Of a stretch of DNA of 64,000 nucleotides, positions 1 to 11,223 are shown piece after piece. The DNA lies in contig CM073201.1 of NCBI GenBank assembly GCA_037042915.1, positions 806,001-870,000 of the forward strand, given 5' to 3'. The translations under genes and the position numbers were made by a program. The notes under the pieces were generated by a model. That model worked only from the letters and a program-made list of their open reading frames with translations. It did no database searches and was not told where the DNA came from. Position 1 is the first letter of the stretch; every line of letters begins with the position of its first letter. This DNA comes from Auricularia sp. M13. Taxonomy: Eukaryota; Basidiomycota; Agaricomycetes; Auriculariales; Auriculariaceae.

Positions 1-1
1 C

Positions 2-502
2 CCCGACCTCGGCCGCGTCCTCCTCACGCTCCCCGTGGCGAGCCTCTTCCGCTCCCTCCGCCGCCTCGCCGTCCCCCAGCCGCTGTTCCCTCTGTTCGAC
101 GTTGCCGACCTCCCCCCTCTAGAGGTGCTCACGCTCTATCTCGGACCCCTCGGCCCCAACGTCCCCCGCCCAGCGCCGATCATGGAGCAGCGCGCACATC
201 GGGTCAGCATCCTGCGCGTCGCCCGCGTGCTGCCATTCCCGGAGGACCGCCGGCCGCGCTCGCCCATCCCGGCCCAGCATATTGTCAACTTTGTGCACGC
301 GAAACTCGCCAGGGGCCCAGGAGGGTTGCTCCGCATTGTGCTCGACGGGTTCATCGTGGCGAGCATGCAGGAAGTCCACGCGCTGCAGGCCACGGCCCCG
401 CAGCTTCTCGTCCTGGATTCATGCGGCTCTGGCTGGCTCGAGGATGACGATTGCGGCCCATGGAAATGGTGGTTCCCGACCGAGGACGCGCTGAGGATTT
501 GA
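2..502 (+). CDS. 3' end of an F-box/LRR-like protein (partial)
   Basis: The reading frame is open from the left edge to the TGA at 500-502, so only the C-terminal part of about 166 residues is present and the start lies outside the window. The protein is rich in leucine and proline, with short hydrophobic blocks such as PLEVLTLYLGPLG and LLRIVLDGFIV, and ends in an acidic and tryptophan-rich tail (EDDDCGPWKWWFP). This is what the C-terminal LRR-like part of an agaricomycete F-box protein looks like, but no diagnostic motif is visible. The family assignment is an inference; the coding status is supported by the long open frame and biased codon use. Confidence 0.55.
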   Translation, partial: PDLGRVLLTLPVASLFRSLRRLAVPQPLFPLFDVADLPPLEVLTLYLGPLGPNVPRPAPIMEQRAHRVSILRVARVLPFPEDRRPRSPIPAQHIVNFVHAKLARGPGGLLRIVLDGFIVASMQEVHALQATAPQLLVLDSCGSGWLEDDDCGPWKWWFPTEDALRI

Positions 503-1785
503 TCATGACTCGACCAATAACCTGACCCGCGCCCCGGCCGCTCCCCATCGTTGAACGATCTATGCTTTCCTGCTTGTTCTGGCTCTCCTTGCTGCTGTGT
601 TATTGCGATGTGCTATCACGCTTTCACGTTGTTGAACAGCTAAAATGATATGGGAATCTTGATTTTCGATTCTGTGTCCCAAAAAGTGCAAGTTGGCTAT
701 GAGGATTGACCAAGTGTGATGAGTCCTGATAACAGGGTCAGCCGACCCCCTACCTGATCAAACAGCTTCAGGGGGTATACTCGCTTACAGGCCTATTATA
801 GGGCTGACAAGGCCGATACAAGTTTATAATGCGGACAAGGCGGATAAGAGCTGATCAGCCGCCCCGCCCGATATTACGAAAACTCCCCCAGCTACCGCTC
901 CTGTGCGGCAGCTGGAACTTACTTTCTGTATTTACAGTTGTACATTTACTACTTACTGGTATTACTAACTGGGGTACATTTTCTAGACTTACTCCAGGTT
1001 GTACATGACTTGTGCACTTTTCCAACTTAGCCTGGATTTGAACCAACGGCTTGCCTGCTGGCCACACGCGCCCTCGCGCGAGCTACCAGCTAGGCTATTA
1101 CGCCAATTGTCTGTAATGGTGGAGCAACGTATACATGCCCGCTCCACCGCTCCACCGGACCTCCGCTCCATTGAACCGCAGCTCCCCTTCCTCCTGGAGG
1201 CCCCCCAAGCACCATCTCACGACTGGCCTGACCTCTCAGTAGCTGGGCCTTGAGTGAACAGGTGCTGGGGGTACTTGTTGCTGGTGAGGGTTGATCCCCT
1301 CTGATGAGGCCCTATCCCAGGCCGCAGAGCTCTGATCAGGCCTTGATCAGCGCTGGTCACCGCTTATCACTCCACATTGACGAGTTATCAGTACTTACCA
1401 GATCTTATAGGCGCTTAAGGCATCTCATAGGTGCGTATAGGCATGTATCACGATACATAGAGCTCTGATAAGAGCATAATCGCTGATCACCGATTTGCGA
1501 TTTTTGGGACATGCGTGATGAGCGTCCCCAACAGTCTCCCTGAAGCTTAGGCTGATCCGCTGCAAGAGCTTGACACCAAATCTTCTCATTTACCATTGCG
1601 TACACATACTGTACAATGGGGAAGGAGTAAGGGATACAACAAATCACTAGTGTGTCGTGTGTCCGTAAGTTCAAGTCGTAACTCGTAAGCATGCGGGCGG
1701 CACTGTTCTTCATTCTTTCATTCAGACATAGTAAGACGAACGCTGCAGCGCGGAGTATCAGTATCGTCTCCCGCAGGCTTCAAGC
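503..1785. other. Intergenic region, no protein gene seen
   Basis: No convincing coding exon is visible. The stretch contains a tRNA-derived Pol III-like sequence (listed separately) and many short GATCAG-type words (for example around 725-860 and 1290-1390), which give it a repetitive, transposon-remnant look. Confidence 0.5.
879..1104 (-). repeat. tRNA-derived Pol III unit, candidate SINE
   Basis: On the minus strand a perfect A-box word, TAGCCTAGCTGG, lies at 1086-1097 and a perfect B-box word, GGTTCAAATCC, at 1034-1044, 53 nt apart start to start. This order and spacing fit a tRNA-type internal promoter. The sequence does not fold as a functional tRNA: the D stem does not pair and the acceptor arms match poorly. 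The first TTTT on the minus strand after the B box is at 879-882, giving a hypothetical transcript of about 225 nt, a usual SINE length. I see no second copy in the window and no target-site duplication, so SINE status is inferred; a decayed tRNA gene is the alternative. Confidence 0.45.
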
Positions 1786-2393
1786 TCAAGGGGGACGCAC
1801 GTATCCGTTTCGCGTGGACCGCACGTAGAAGCACGCGGCGAGGAGGGTGATCATGCACAGCGCAAACTCAGTCCAGCCGATGGCCTCTATGGCCTCCGCC
1901 TCGCGACATCTGCGCGGCAACTCATGAGCGAAGCAATAGGGGGAACTACGAGAGGGGAGCACGAGGAATGAAATACGCACATGGAGACCACGGGCGTGCC
2001 GGAGCAGTCCGTGTAGCGGATGAGGTCGTGGAATAGCGCGGCGGCGACGACCCAGAGGATGGCGGTGATGAGGAGCCAGCCGGCCGACCCTGCGATCGAC
2101 GCGAGGAAGTGTACGACGCCGTTCACAATCCACCAGACGTAGGCGAGCGCGAAGAGGGCCGTCCAGCACGCGGTGACTGATTATGATAAGAGACTCAGCG
2201 ATATGGCAGCGGAGAGGAGGGTCACAGTGAGGAGATGAGGAGACGTACAAAGGAAGAGGATGATGAGCGAGTGGAACCGGTCGGTCGGCCAGCCCACGTC
2301 GTTGAAGTGGTCGACGAACCATGCGGTTAGACCAATCTCAACAATAGCGAGGAGTGCGATGAGGAGGAAGAGGAACGGGTGGTAGCTTGCCAT
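1786..2393 (-). CDS. Four-helix MARVEL-like membrane protein
   Basis: Three exons (2393-2249, 2176-1981, 1909-1786) joined at GT-AG borders give 154 residues. The product is almost entirely four hydrophobic segments: FLFLLIALLAIVEIGLTAWF near the N-terminus, LIILFLFTACWTALFALAYV, GWLLITAILWVVAAALFH, and EFALCMITLLAACFYV near the C-terminus, followed by a short polar tail. Size and topology fit fungal MARVEL-domain proteins, which sit in the plasma membrane or vesicle membranes. The start was chosen at the ATG immediately before the first helix. Function beyond being an integral membrane protein is unknown. Confidence 0.75.
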
Positions 2394-2807
2394 CCTGAGT
2401 CGAGCCCAATTGATTTCACGCGACGTGCAAGAAGTGCTGATGCTTCGTAACTTGTGTGAAGGTGGCGTCCGTCTCACGCCGCAGCCCAGGAAAGCACGGC
2501 TTTATACCCTGAGGCACGACTATGACGCGCGACCCACATGCGCAGGTGGGGTGGCAGCGCAAACATTCCGCTCATGAACTTTTCCCGCCGCTGGGATTGA
2601 ACAGTACGTCAGTTTGCACTCTGAGATAATACGAGGATATCCATACCAAGGCACAGCGCGCCACCCGCTCAAGTGGAGTCGTATATTAACTCGGCGGCAT
2701 GAGTGCCTGGAGGAGTGTGGGCGGTGCCGGTCAATCCGCGGACACGGACCGGAAGCAACTGCTACCGGCCATTTTCGTTCGACGCGTTCAACAACGCGCA
2801 GACGGCC
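2394..2807. promoter_or_regulatory. Divergent promoter region
   Basis: This 414 bp stretch separates the MARVEL-like gene on the minus strand from the bL34m gene on the plus strand and must hold both promoters. No clear TATA element or other recognised site is seen. Confidence 0.35.
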
Positions 2808-3158
2808 ATGAACGCCAACCGAATACGCACCCTCGCGTTCTCCACGCTGCGCACAGCGTCAAGGACGGCCGCCGCGCCGCGCCCCGCGTGTCGCGCATTC
2901 TCGCTTCTCACCCTGGCACCGCGGCGACCGACGGCTTTGCGCATGCTGGCGCCGCCGACCGCGACCGGCTCGAGTATTTTGGACATGACGCTGCCCGCGA
3001 TGCAGCAAGTGCGGTGCATGTCGCGCGGCGACGAGTACCAGCCGTCGCAGCGCAAACGCAAGCGCAAGCACGGCTTCCTCGCGCGCATGAAGACCAAAGG
3101 CGGCCGCGCCGTCATTGCGCGCAGACGAAAGAAGGGACGCAAGTTCCTGACCCATTGA
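2808..3158 (+). CDS. MRPL34: Mitochondrial ribosomal protein bL34m
   Basis: Single exon of 116 codons. The last 40 residues carry the bL34 signature: [18 protein letters not shown], then [18 protein letters not shown] and the end FLTH. The first 70 residues are rich in arginine, alanine, serine and threonine with almost no acidic residues, as in a mitochondrial targeting sequence. I chose the ATG at 2808 because the presequence composition begins there; the frame is open to an ATG at 2703, which would add 35 atypical residues. bL34m is a small, basic protein of the large mitoribosomal subunit that contacts 23S-type rRNA. An AATAAA-like word follows at about 3237. Confidence 0.92.
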   Translation: MNANRIRTLAFSTLRTASRTAAAPRPACRAFSLLTLAPRRPTALRMLAPPTATGSSILDMTLPAMQQVRCMSRGDEYQPSQRKRKRKHGFLARMKTKGGRAVIARRRKKGRKFLTH

Positions 3159-3445
3159 GTGAGCCTTGCAGCAACGCTCGACCTTTTACACGTGCTCACC
3201 CAGTCGTAGTTTTCATCTTGTTGCCTCGAGGGCATAATAATAAAGTTGTCGTCACTCCGGACACCCGTTCAGGATACAGATGAAAAGGTATTGAACATTG
3301 AAAACAACTGCAAAACGTACAGAAAGCAGGAAGCAGATCGTGAAAGGGAAAACATGCAGGCCCCAGGCATTGACGTCCATGTACTGTACATGATGATGTG
3401 CTTCAGAACACAGAACTACAGCTCCTCCTCATCGTCAAAAACGCG

Positions 3446-5982
3446 CTATTGCGCGTTCATTGCGCCAAGGACCATCCGCTCGCGCGGAACAGCGCGCACA
3501 ACCTCGCCCTGCGCATCGAACGCGTGCCCGGTCGCGAACTCCACACCTGCAAGCTCCTCCTCATCGGCGTCCAGCGGACCAAACGAATCAGCGGCAGCCT
3601 GCTCCTCGAGCACAATGGGTGCGAGCTTTGCCACGAGCGCCGCAATCTCCAGCGCGTCCGTCTTGATTTCAGGTTCGGCGTCCGCATCCGTCTTCAAGGG
3701 GACGTTCTCCTTGTCAATAGTGGACTCGGCGAGCACGAGCGGCGCAATCACCTCATCACGGGTAATAGATTGAACCTCGACATCAACTTCGACAGCGATG
3801 CTGAGCGCGGGCTCCTGGTCGAGCGGGCTAGGGGCAGGGCTCGGGCTGCGGCTCGAGGGCAGCGGCACCTCGCGCGGCGGGCACCCGGGGCTGGGCGGGA
3901 GGGGCACCTCGACGGGCTTCGCAGGCGCCGCAGCCTTCTTAGGTGCAGCAGCAGCAGGTTTCTTCGCCACCTTGACCTTCGCAGCGGCCGCCCGCTCGCG
4001 CGCCTCGCGCAGCTCCTTGGCGCGCGCGAGCGCCGACGCCGTCATCTGCGTCGCGCCGCCGCCGGTCGCGTGGTTCCGCTTCGGCACGAAGCCCGTGCGC
4101 TCGGAAGACGTGGAGTTGGAGGAGGCGGAGGACGAGCTTGGGATCGTCCGAAGCAGGGGCATCGTGCAGTTCACCGGCGGCATGGGCTTCGGCGCTTGTG
4201 GAATACCAGCAGCAGAGTGCGAGCTGGAAAGAGGAGGCCGACTCGTCGACGCGGACTTCGACAGGGGAGGTCTGCCACTCGTCGACGCCGCGGACTTGGA
4301 TAGCGGCGGTCTGCTCGGCGCCGCGGCAGGTTTGCTGGTCGGCGCCGCCTTTGTCCGCGAGGCCATGGACGCCGCGCTGCCAGGCCGCGTGGGCGGGTTG
4401 CTCCTGGTATTACTATTTGAGCCTGAGCCGGTCCTAGAGTGTGTCGGGCGTTCGCGCTCCTTGTCCTGTCTGCTCGGCGCACGCTCCACCGGGGCAGGCT
4501 TCTCGGGCGGTGGCAGTGGCGGTTGTGGAACAAGCACTCTCTGTGCGCGGTGCGTCGTGACGGTCACCGGCGGGCCCATAGTGCTAGCAGAAGAGACAGT
4601 TCCCAAAGCAGTAGCAGGCCGCTGCACGCGTGCCGGGCCTGACACAATCCGCGGGTGCGCAGGCCCAGGCACAGAGGGAGCCAATTGCGGTTCGGCGAGG
4701 ACGCGTTGTGGCCCGCGCCGCGCGCTGTCTACAGCGAGTGCACTCTGCGCCGCCTTGGCAGAAAGCGTTGACTGGGTGCGCTGTCTCTGAGCGGGTGCTG
4801 GCGCAGATCGCGTGGGCTGGAAAGAGGGCGCCGCGTACTCCGAAGCTGGTGCCGGTGCTGATGGAGGAGGCATCTCCGCGCGCATGGCGGGCCGCGAGCG
4901 TTGTGTGCGAAGCTGGGGCGCCGGTGCAGCAGGAGCAGGTTCGCGTCGGGCATGGAGTGATTCAGACGCTGATGCCGAGCGTGCATGACCGTGCGCGGGA
5001 GGGAATTCGGTAGCGCGGCTGGGCGCAGAAGCAGGCGCGAGTTCATGTGGAGGGAGGAATGGCACGGCTTTCGTCGACTTGTTAAGCGCTACTGGACGTG
5101 ATTTGACATTAAGGTACTTCTTCATGATAGGCGTCAAGGGCGCAGTGAAGCTAGAAAGAAAATAATGAGTATTATTGTCAGGCTGGAGGAATTTGGCACA
5201 CACCTATCCACGCGGTCGGGAAAAAGAATCTGGTACGCCTCGAATATCTTGCGCGACACCTGGCGCACGCCCGGGTTGGCATCGCGGCCGGTGCTCCGAA
5301 TGATCTCCTCGATATCGTTCACGCGTGCAGCCAGGTCGCGTGGCGCAAAGGTGTTCATGGCCAACAGGACAGCGTCGCTGGCGACAGTCCGAAGATTCTG
5401 GTTCTTGTCCTTGACCGCCTCGCGCAGGTGCGTCAGGATGCCGGGCAGCGTCGTTTCTTCGACCACACGCGATATGGCTGTCTGGACGCGCGCGACGAGG
5501 ATGCGGCTCGTCTTGAGGCAGAGCTTCAGCAAGGCGTCGAACAGAAGGTTGAGCAGCGGCTCGAATGCGCGGCCGAGCGAGGCGAGCGACGAAACGAGGT
5601 CAATAGCCTCGAACGACAGCTTCGACCGGTCGGAGTTCATCTGTGCAGGCAGTATATCAGAGCTGGAGCAGGGCGCGCGGGTTGGGCGTGGTGCGTACGG
5701 CGTTGATAATGGGCCGCAAGACCGTCTTGAGCTCGGGCACCACGTCCTGCTCAAACTGCCAGCCGCCACCCTTGTACAGCGCGTGCAGCCGGCATATCGA
5801 GCGCCGTATCTTCTCCCAGGACTCCTCGGTCTCCTCCAGCGACAGGATATCCTTGGCTTCTTTCACTTCGCGCGCGAAAACGGCGCCGGACTCGCACTGG
5901 CCTCATCGTCAGCAAGTATCCTGGGATTATGAGTGTTACGGGCACGCACGGGTAATGTGTCGGGGACAGCAGCGGGCGCCAT
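3446..5982 (-). CDS. CLASP-type TOG-domain microtubule protein
   Basis: Four exons (5982-5950, 5896-5699, 5640-5204, 5150-3446) give 790 residues. Residues about 20-235 form an alpha-helical HEAT/TOG domain of the CLASP N-terminal type, with WEKIRRSICRLHALYKGG, then LVSSLASLGRAFEPLLNLLF, and IISRVVEETTLP-like helices ending in IFEAYQILFPDRVD. The remaining 550 residues are a basic, Ser/Pro/Ala-rich disordered region (for example KSASTSRPPLSSSHSAAG) with a short acidic C-terminal end. CLASP proteins bind tubulin through TOG domains and stabilise microtubules at plus ends and the spindle. Budding-yeast Stu1 and fission-yeast Peg1 are about 1400-1500 residues with several TOG domains, so this single-TOG form with a long basic tail is short. 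Each splice join keeps the frame. Confidence 0.85.
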
Positions 5983-6528
5983 GGCAGACAATGTGCGGGC
6001 GCGGCGGTGATGATGAGGAGGAAAGGAAGATCTGCTTCCGGTAAATACCGTCCCAACTTCCGGTGCTAGCCGTCATCCCTTCGCGCCGTCACGTGCGTCC
6101 ACCACGATTCACAGCACTGCCGTGAAAAAGACGAGGAAATGGCTCATTTTTGGAAATAAAAGCAGCCAGCAGTGCTGCGGGAGTGGTGAGCCAAACATTA
6201 TGACTTGCGACGCGTCTCCCTCGACAAAGTGTACGTTTGAACAGTGGACCGTCCGGTTCATATTGGGGATCGTCACAAAGCGAGTCCAGGTCGTTTCAGG
6301 TTTCCAGATCATCTGCAGAACATTACTGTATAATACATGTTCACGGCTCTCTCTGATAGCGCCGCCCTCCAGCGGGGCGCGGTCAATTATCTATTGTGCA
6401 TGAAGACAACTATCGTAACTGATTATGCGGCCATCCCTCCGTCCCTCCAATCCTCCTGCCGACCTCGTCCTGGTCTTATACCAGCATCTACAGCACCTTC
6501 TCAAGATGCATGCGCACACAGCTCATAC
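5983..6528. other. Intergenic region between two minus-strand genes
   Basis: About 545 bp lie between the CLASP-type gene start and the stop of the membrane protein gene upstream of it. It should contain the promoter of the CLASP gene and the 3' UTR of its neighbour; no recognisable element is seen. Confidence 0.35.
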
Positions 6529-7812
6529 TCAAACGAGCTCGCGCGCGCGGTCTTTGCCATCGTAGCTGGCGTCGTCATCGCGCGAGGGCGAGCCCTTGCC
6601 GTCGACATGCACGACGCTCTGCTGGTGCACGTTAATGCCGCCGCCGTCGATACGCGTGCCGTGGGTGAACGCAAAGCCGCTCTCGAGCGGCATCGAATTG
6701 CCCGAGATGGTGTTGGGCGCCCGGCCACCGGATGAACCGTACTGCCCGTTCGCGCGACGCATATTGAGGTTGTACAACACGGCCAGCGTGCACACGCGCC
6801 CAATGCAGAACCCGAACGTGAGCGGGTAGTTGCTCGTCGGCTTCGCCAGGTACGTCGACACTGCCAGCCATGAGAAGTGAGCGGGGAGCGGGAGGAGCGT
6901 GGGAGAGCCCGAGTCGGCACTTACGCGTGACAATCGCAAACGACGCGGTTACCGCCCCCGTCATGATCGCTGTTCGCATGAGCCGGAAGATCAGGCTGAG
7001 GCAAAAAATAGATCCACAATCAGCCCATCGCGGCTGCGCGGGATTGTATGCGCGATGCGCACCTTTTGGTCTTCTTGTAGGTCGTCTTGACACTGGCAAG
7101 CTGGTAGATGAGCGAGAGCGCGATCAAGACGTCGGCACCCGCGGCGGACGAGAGCCATATGCTGAGATTGCCGGTTGAGCATACGGCGACGCGCATTGAG
7201 GACGAGCTCACATAGCATATGTCCTGAGCTTCTCGCGGTCGGCCAGCGCGGTGAATTGAACGACGGCATAGGTGGCGAGCGAGTCGCCAACGAAGGCCGT
7301 GATGGCGAGCGCGGCCAGGACGAAGGAGATGATGTAGTTCTTGCTCAGGCTGACGTAGCGGTAGATGAGGAATGTATGCATGCAGAGTACGGACACCGCG
7401 AGAGTAATCTGCGAAGCGAGCTATTAGGCACAAGAGTAGCTGGAAGCACTGAGACAACTCACTGAGTAGACAGGGATGGTGTTGTTCTGCACACCGAGGA
7501 ACACCGCGTCGCCCCAGTGGGTAATGGTGTACTGAACGAGAACGGTGAGGACATGCGGCGGATGACGGAGGTGGGACTCACGAGGTAAACCATCGCAAAG
7601 GTGTTCATCGTCGCGACCATGTCGACCGAGAACATAAACGCGACGAGGCCGCGTATCAAGGGCCGATCCGAGGGGAACGCGACGATGTACGCGTAGAGCT
7701 GGGTGAGCTCGAGCATGAACAACATGGCGTTGAGCCAGGAGCCAGCGAGGAGCGTGCCAATGGCGTCGTTGAGCACCGACACCGGCACGGCGGGCACAGC
7801 TGGAGCGGACAT
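6529..7812 (-). CDS. DUF6534-type seven-helix membrane protein
   Basis: Six exons (7812-7582, 7531-7463, 7408-7212, 7161-7063, 6995-6925, 6860-6529) give 332 residues. Seven hydrophobic segments can be followed from SWLNAMLFMLELTQLYAYIV through LVAFMFSVDMVATMNTFAMV, the segment around ITLAVSVLCMHTFLIY, NYIISFVLAALAITAFVGDS, GADVLIALSLIYQL, MRTAIMTGAVTASFAIV and LTFGFCIGRVCTLAVL to a soluble tail of about 75 residues rich in Gly, Ser and Asp. The late CIGRVxTLAVLYNLNxR segment is typical of the large agaricomycete family annotated DUF6534, whose function is unknown. Every intron is 46-68 bp with GT-AG ends. A receptor-like role is only a guess from topology. Confidence 0.85.
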
Positions 7813-8300
7813 GGTGCGCTCTTTTTGGGTGAGAAACGGAAAACGAAGGGAACGGTGGGGAAGCGCGGGGGGCGACGCGCTCCTTGGCTCGGGCACAGGC
7901 TTGCTTTTAAAACTTTACGAAGCCCATCCGTCGCGGGGATACGTAACGAGAGCGTTGCGATGTTTGGGAAGCGGCCAGGCTTCTTCTATTCAAATATTGA
8001 AAACTTTCTGCGCCTACGCGAAGCTTGCCTTGGATTGCGTTGCCGCTGGCGCTGCTCGGAACTTGCGACAGGTGACATCTGCCCTGGGAGGGTGGGAACG
8101 CGCTGCTCGTAGGGTTGGGGCCTAGAAGGAAGCCAAGGCCGTATATGCGCAGAAGGTTCGCGGATTCACATGAAACCGCTTGATAGCCGCGGCATTTTTC
8201 CAACAGATGGTGATTGACCTTCCCACGCTCCCAGAGCAAATTTCCTCAAGATGCCCCAATTGTATGTCGTCTCATTGGCCCCTTCTGGACTGCATTCCCC
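7813..8300. promoter_or_regulatory. Divergent promoter region
   Basis: This 488 bp interval separates the starts of the DUF6534-type gene (minus) and the P450 gene (plus). No individual promoter element can be assigned with confidence. Confidence 0.3.
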
Positions 8301-10091
8301 ATGCCTCTCAACGTCGCAAACCTGTCCAACGAGCAACTCGCGCTTGCCGTTGCTGGAGTCGGCGCCGCCGCGCTTCTGGCGTGGTCGCGGTCCCGTTCTC
8401 AGCAACGTTTCCCCCCTGGACCTAAGGGCTACCCGCTTATCGGCAGTCTGCTGTCGTGGCCGTCGCACCAGGAGTGGTTCACGTACACGAAATGGCGCGA
8501 GGAGTACGGCGATCTCGTCTACGCCAACGTCGCGGGCACGCATATCATGGTCATCAACTCGCCCGAGCTCGCACGCGACATGCTCGACGGCCGCGGTGCC
8601 ATCTATTCCGACCGGCCAAGCTCGTACTTTGCGAACGAGATCCTGGGCTGGCGCGACAGCCCCATCATGTGCAACCAGGCTCACCCGTACTTCAAACCCG
8701 CCCGCCGCATGATGCTCGCCGCCGTCGGCTCGCGCGCCGCGCTCGAAAGCTATATCCACCTCGAGGAGCACGAGGTGCACCGCTGCCTGCGCCGTATCGC
8801 GGACGAGCCCGACCGCGTTGAGAAGTGGCTGCGCAAGCTCGCGGGCACCATTATCCTGCGCGTCATCTACGGCTACGACGTGAAGCCCGGCGACGACGAG
8901 TACGTCAAGCTCATCGAGCAGGTCAACAAGGACCTCAACAAGGCTGCCACGCCCGGAAACTTCATGGTCGATTTCATTCCAGCCCGTGCGATACACATTC
9001 CCTGTCATTGCTAGCGCCTGCTAATCTGTCGATCCTACAGTTGAATACGTCCCGCGCTGGTTCCCGGGCACGGGCTGGAAGCGCCAGCTCGATCGCATGC
9101 GCGCCACCCTGAACGAGGCCTTGACCAAACCGATTAACTTTGTCAAGGAGCAGCTTGTGAGTACTGTAGCGCGCTGTGGCGCGCCATCGCGTGGCTGACG
9201 CCTTGTGCTAGGCAGCAGGCACGGCCAATCCATCATTCGTGGCCTCCGAGCTCATGCGCCCGGACTTCAGCGAGAAGGACGAACGCGATCTGCTCGCGTG
9301 GACGGCCGAGGCGCTGTACACCGGCGGCGCAGACACCTCGGTGTCAGTTACCTACACCTTCTTCCTCTGCATGACGCTCTTCCCCGACGCGCAGCGCAAG
9401 GCGCAGGAGGAAATCGACCGCGTGATCGGGCCCGACGCGCTGCCCAAGTGGGCGGATCGCGAGCGCCTGCCGTACGTCGAAGCGGTCGTCAAGGAGGTCT
9501 TGCGCTGGGGTCCTGTCGCGCCCCAGGCGCTCCCGCACTCTTCTAGCACGGAGAGCACGTACAACGGCTACACCATACCGAAGAACACCATCCTCATTCC
9601 CAACGTCTGGTCAGCGTCGCATTGCTTTCGGTTCCCCATTTCGAATCTCACGCGAATAAACACAGGGGTTACACGCGCGACTCCAAGGTCTACCCCGACC
9701 CGGAGACCTTCAGCCCCGAGCGCTACCTGGGGCCCGACCCACAGACGGACCCGCGCGAGTTCGTCTTCGGCTTTGGTCGCCGTGTGTGCCCCGGCCGCCA
9801 GCTCGGCGAGGCCTCTCTCTACCTGCTAATTTCCAACACGCTTGCCACCCTCCAAATCAGCAAGAAGATCGGCAAGGACGGGCAGCCGATTACCCCAAGG
9901 TCGAGTATACTGGCGGCGCAGTCGTGTGAGTGCCCATTTCGCTTGTGCACGGCTTGACTTGCCGGTAATGCTCATCTCGGCTACTTTGCTTATCTAGATT
10001 CCCGACGGCATTCGAATGCGACATCAAACCGCGCAACGCTCACGCCGACGCGCTCATCCATACGGTCCATGATGCACCTTACGGCGCATAA
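8301..10091 (+). CDS. Cytochrome P450 monooxygenase with apparent frameshift
   Basis: Five exons (8301-8985, 9041-9156, 9212-9609, 9666-9925, 9998-10091) span a microsomal class II P450 of about 517 residues. Seen in order: an N-terminal membrane anchor, the proline hinge FPPGPKGYPLIG, the I-helix GGADTSVSVTY, the EXXR motif in KEVLRWGP, PERYLGPDP, and the heme-binding loop FGFGRRVCPGRQLG with the ligand Cys. The family resembles the CYP512/CYP5144-like enzymes common in Agaricomycetes; substrate unknown. After the heme loop the frame breaks at a C tract (9893-9896): one base seems to be missing, and the expected tail VEYTGGAVVFPTAFECDIKP is found in the next frame and across the last intron. 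Total exon length is one short of a multiple of three. A decayed allele or a sequencing homopolymer error would both explain this. Confidence 0.88.
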
Positions 10092-10974
10092 ACCTCTGGC
10101 CGAAAGCCCAGTATCCCAATCATACAGTGCCTTAGCTATCCATATGGCCCCTTTTCCGGAGCGCTGCTCCTCCCTCGCTCCCTTTCGCACAATCTGCATA
10201 TCATCCCAACGCTCATTCCTACATCGTCGCCTAGTAACATACTTTATTGACAATAAAAGGGCTAGACCACATTCATACAGTATTTATGATGCCCTTCTCT
10301 TCGAGGGTTGCCTGCTGCCGTTCTTTCTCCGCTCGTGCAGGATCTTCGTGAGGGTCGGCTGCGTCGCTTGCGCTTGTCTCGACTGTGTTAGAGTTGCCAA
10401 ATGAGCTCCACAATTAGTATTTGATTGTTACTGTGAGTTGAGCGCTGCCGCAAGCGTACTTACTACTTAGGAATCCATCGCTGTGGCTAATATGTCACGC
10501 TATCATATCTGAGTTGGGTGTAACACAGCTCTCAGCGGCTGTCGACATACTCGTAGTACAGTACTATGCTAGCCTTGTAACAGCGATTCACGTTGCTGAC
10601 TGATCCTCTCGACGTTGTGGCTAATAACTCGAAGCGCTTGGTTAAAGTGTGGGGTCGGTTACTATCTGGTTACTATATTCAAGGACCTGGACAGCCTGAG
10701 GTAACAATGTATGCTAGAGGATCCTCCGAGTTGACCAAAGCGGTCCGTGGCTCTCCGTCCACATGGTGTCGGTGATTCGAGTCGGGGAACCTTACTACGA
10801 GGGCATGGAAGCTTGATCGTAAAGGGAATCTTAGCAGTGATGATATACTACAATACTGTAGGTACGAGGCATGAGTCCCAAGCCCGATGGCAATGGTACT
10901 GTTAGTGATACAAGTGGTACGGGTCGACTTCCATTGTAGCCGTAGTTTGATTGCAGCTAGGAACCCTCACATGT
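10092..10974. other. Intergenic region, nothing recognised
   Basis: About 880 bp downstream of the P450 gene. Composition is more AT-rich than the flanking genes. An AATAAA-like word follows at about 10251. No coding exon or RNA gene is supported. Confidence 0.35.
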
Positions 10975-11223
10975 CTATGAGCTACAACAGCACCACAGCA
11001 CAGCGCGCAGCCTCGCAAAAGCCGCACAGAGGTTGACAGCCGTCGGGCGCGCAGTATACACGAAATCAAGCAGCGGGCGCACATGCGCCCCCAGCGCGCC
11101 GACATCCGCGAGCCACTCCGGCGCCGGATCCGCATTCAGGCCGTCCTCGACGAAGCCTTCAATATTCTCGCTATGGGCGCCCAGAACAAGACGGCTCCCA
11201 GCTTTGGAAACCTTGAATCTTAT

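Noticed and set aside
3398-4790. Long plus-strand frames opposite the CLASP-type gene
   Set aside because: They mirror the low-complexity Ser/Pro/Ala coding of the minus strand and contain no domain.
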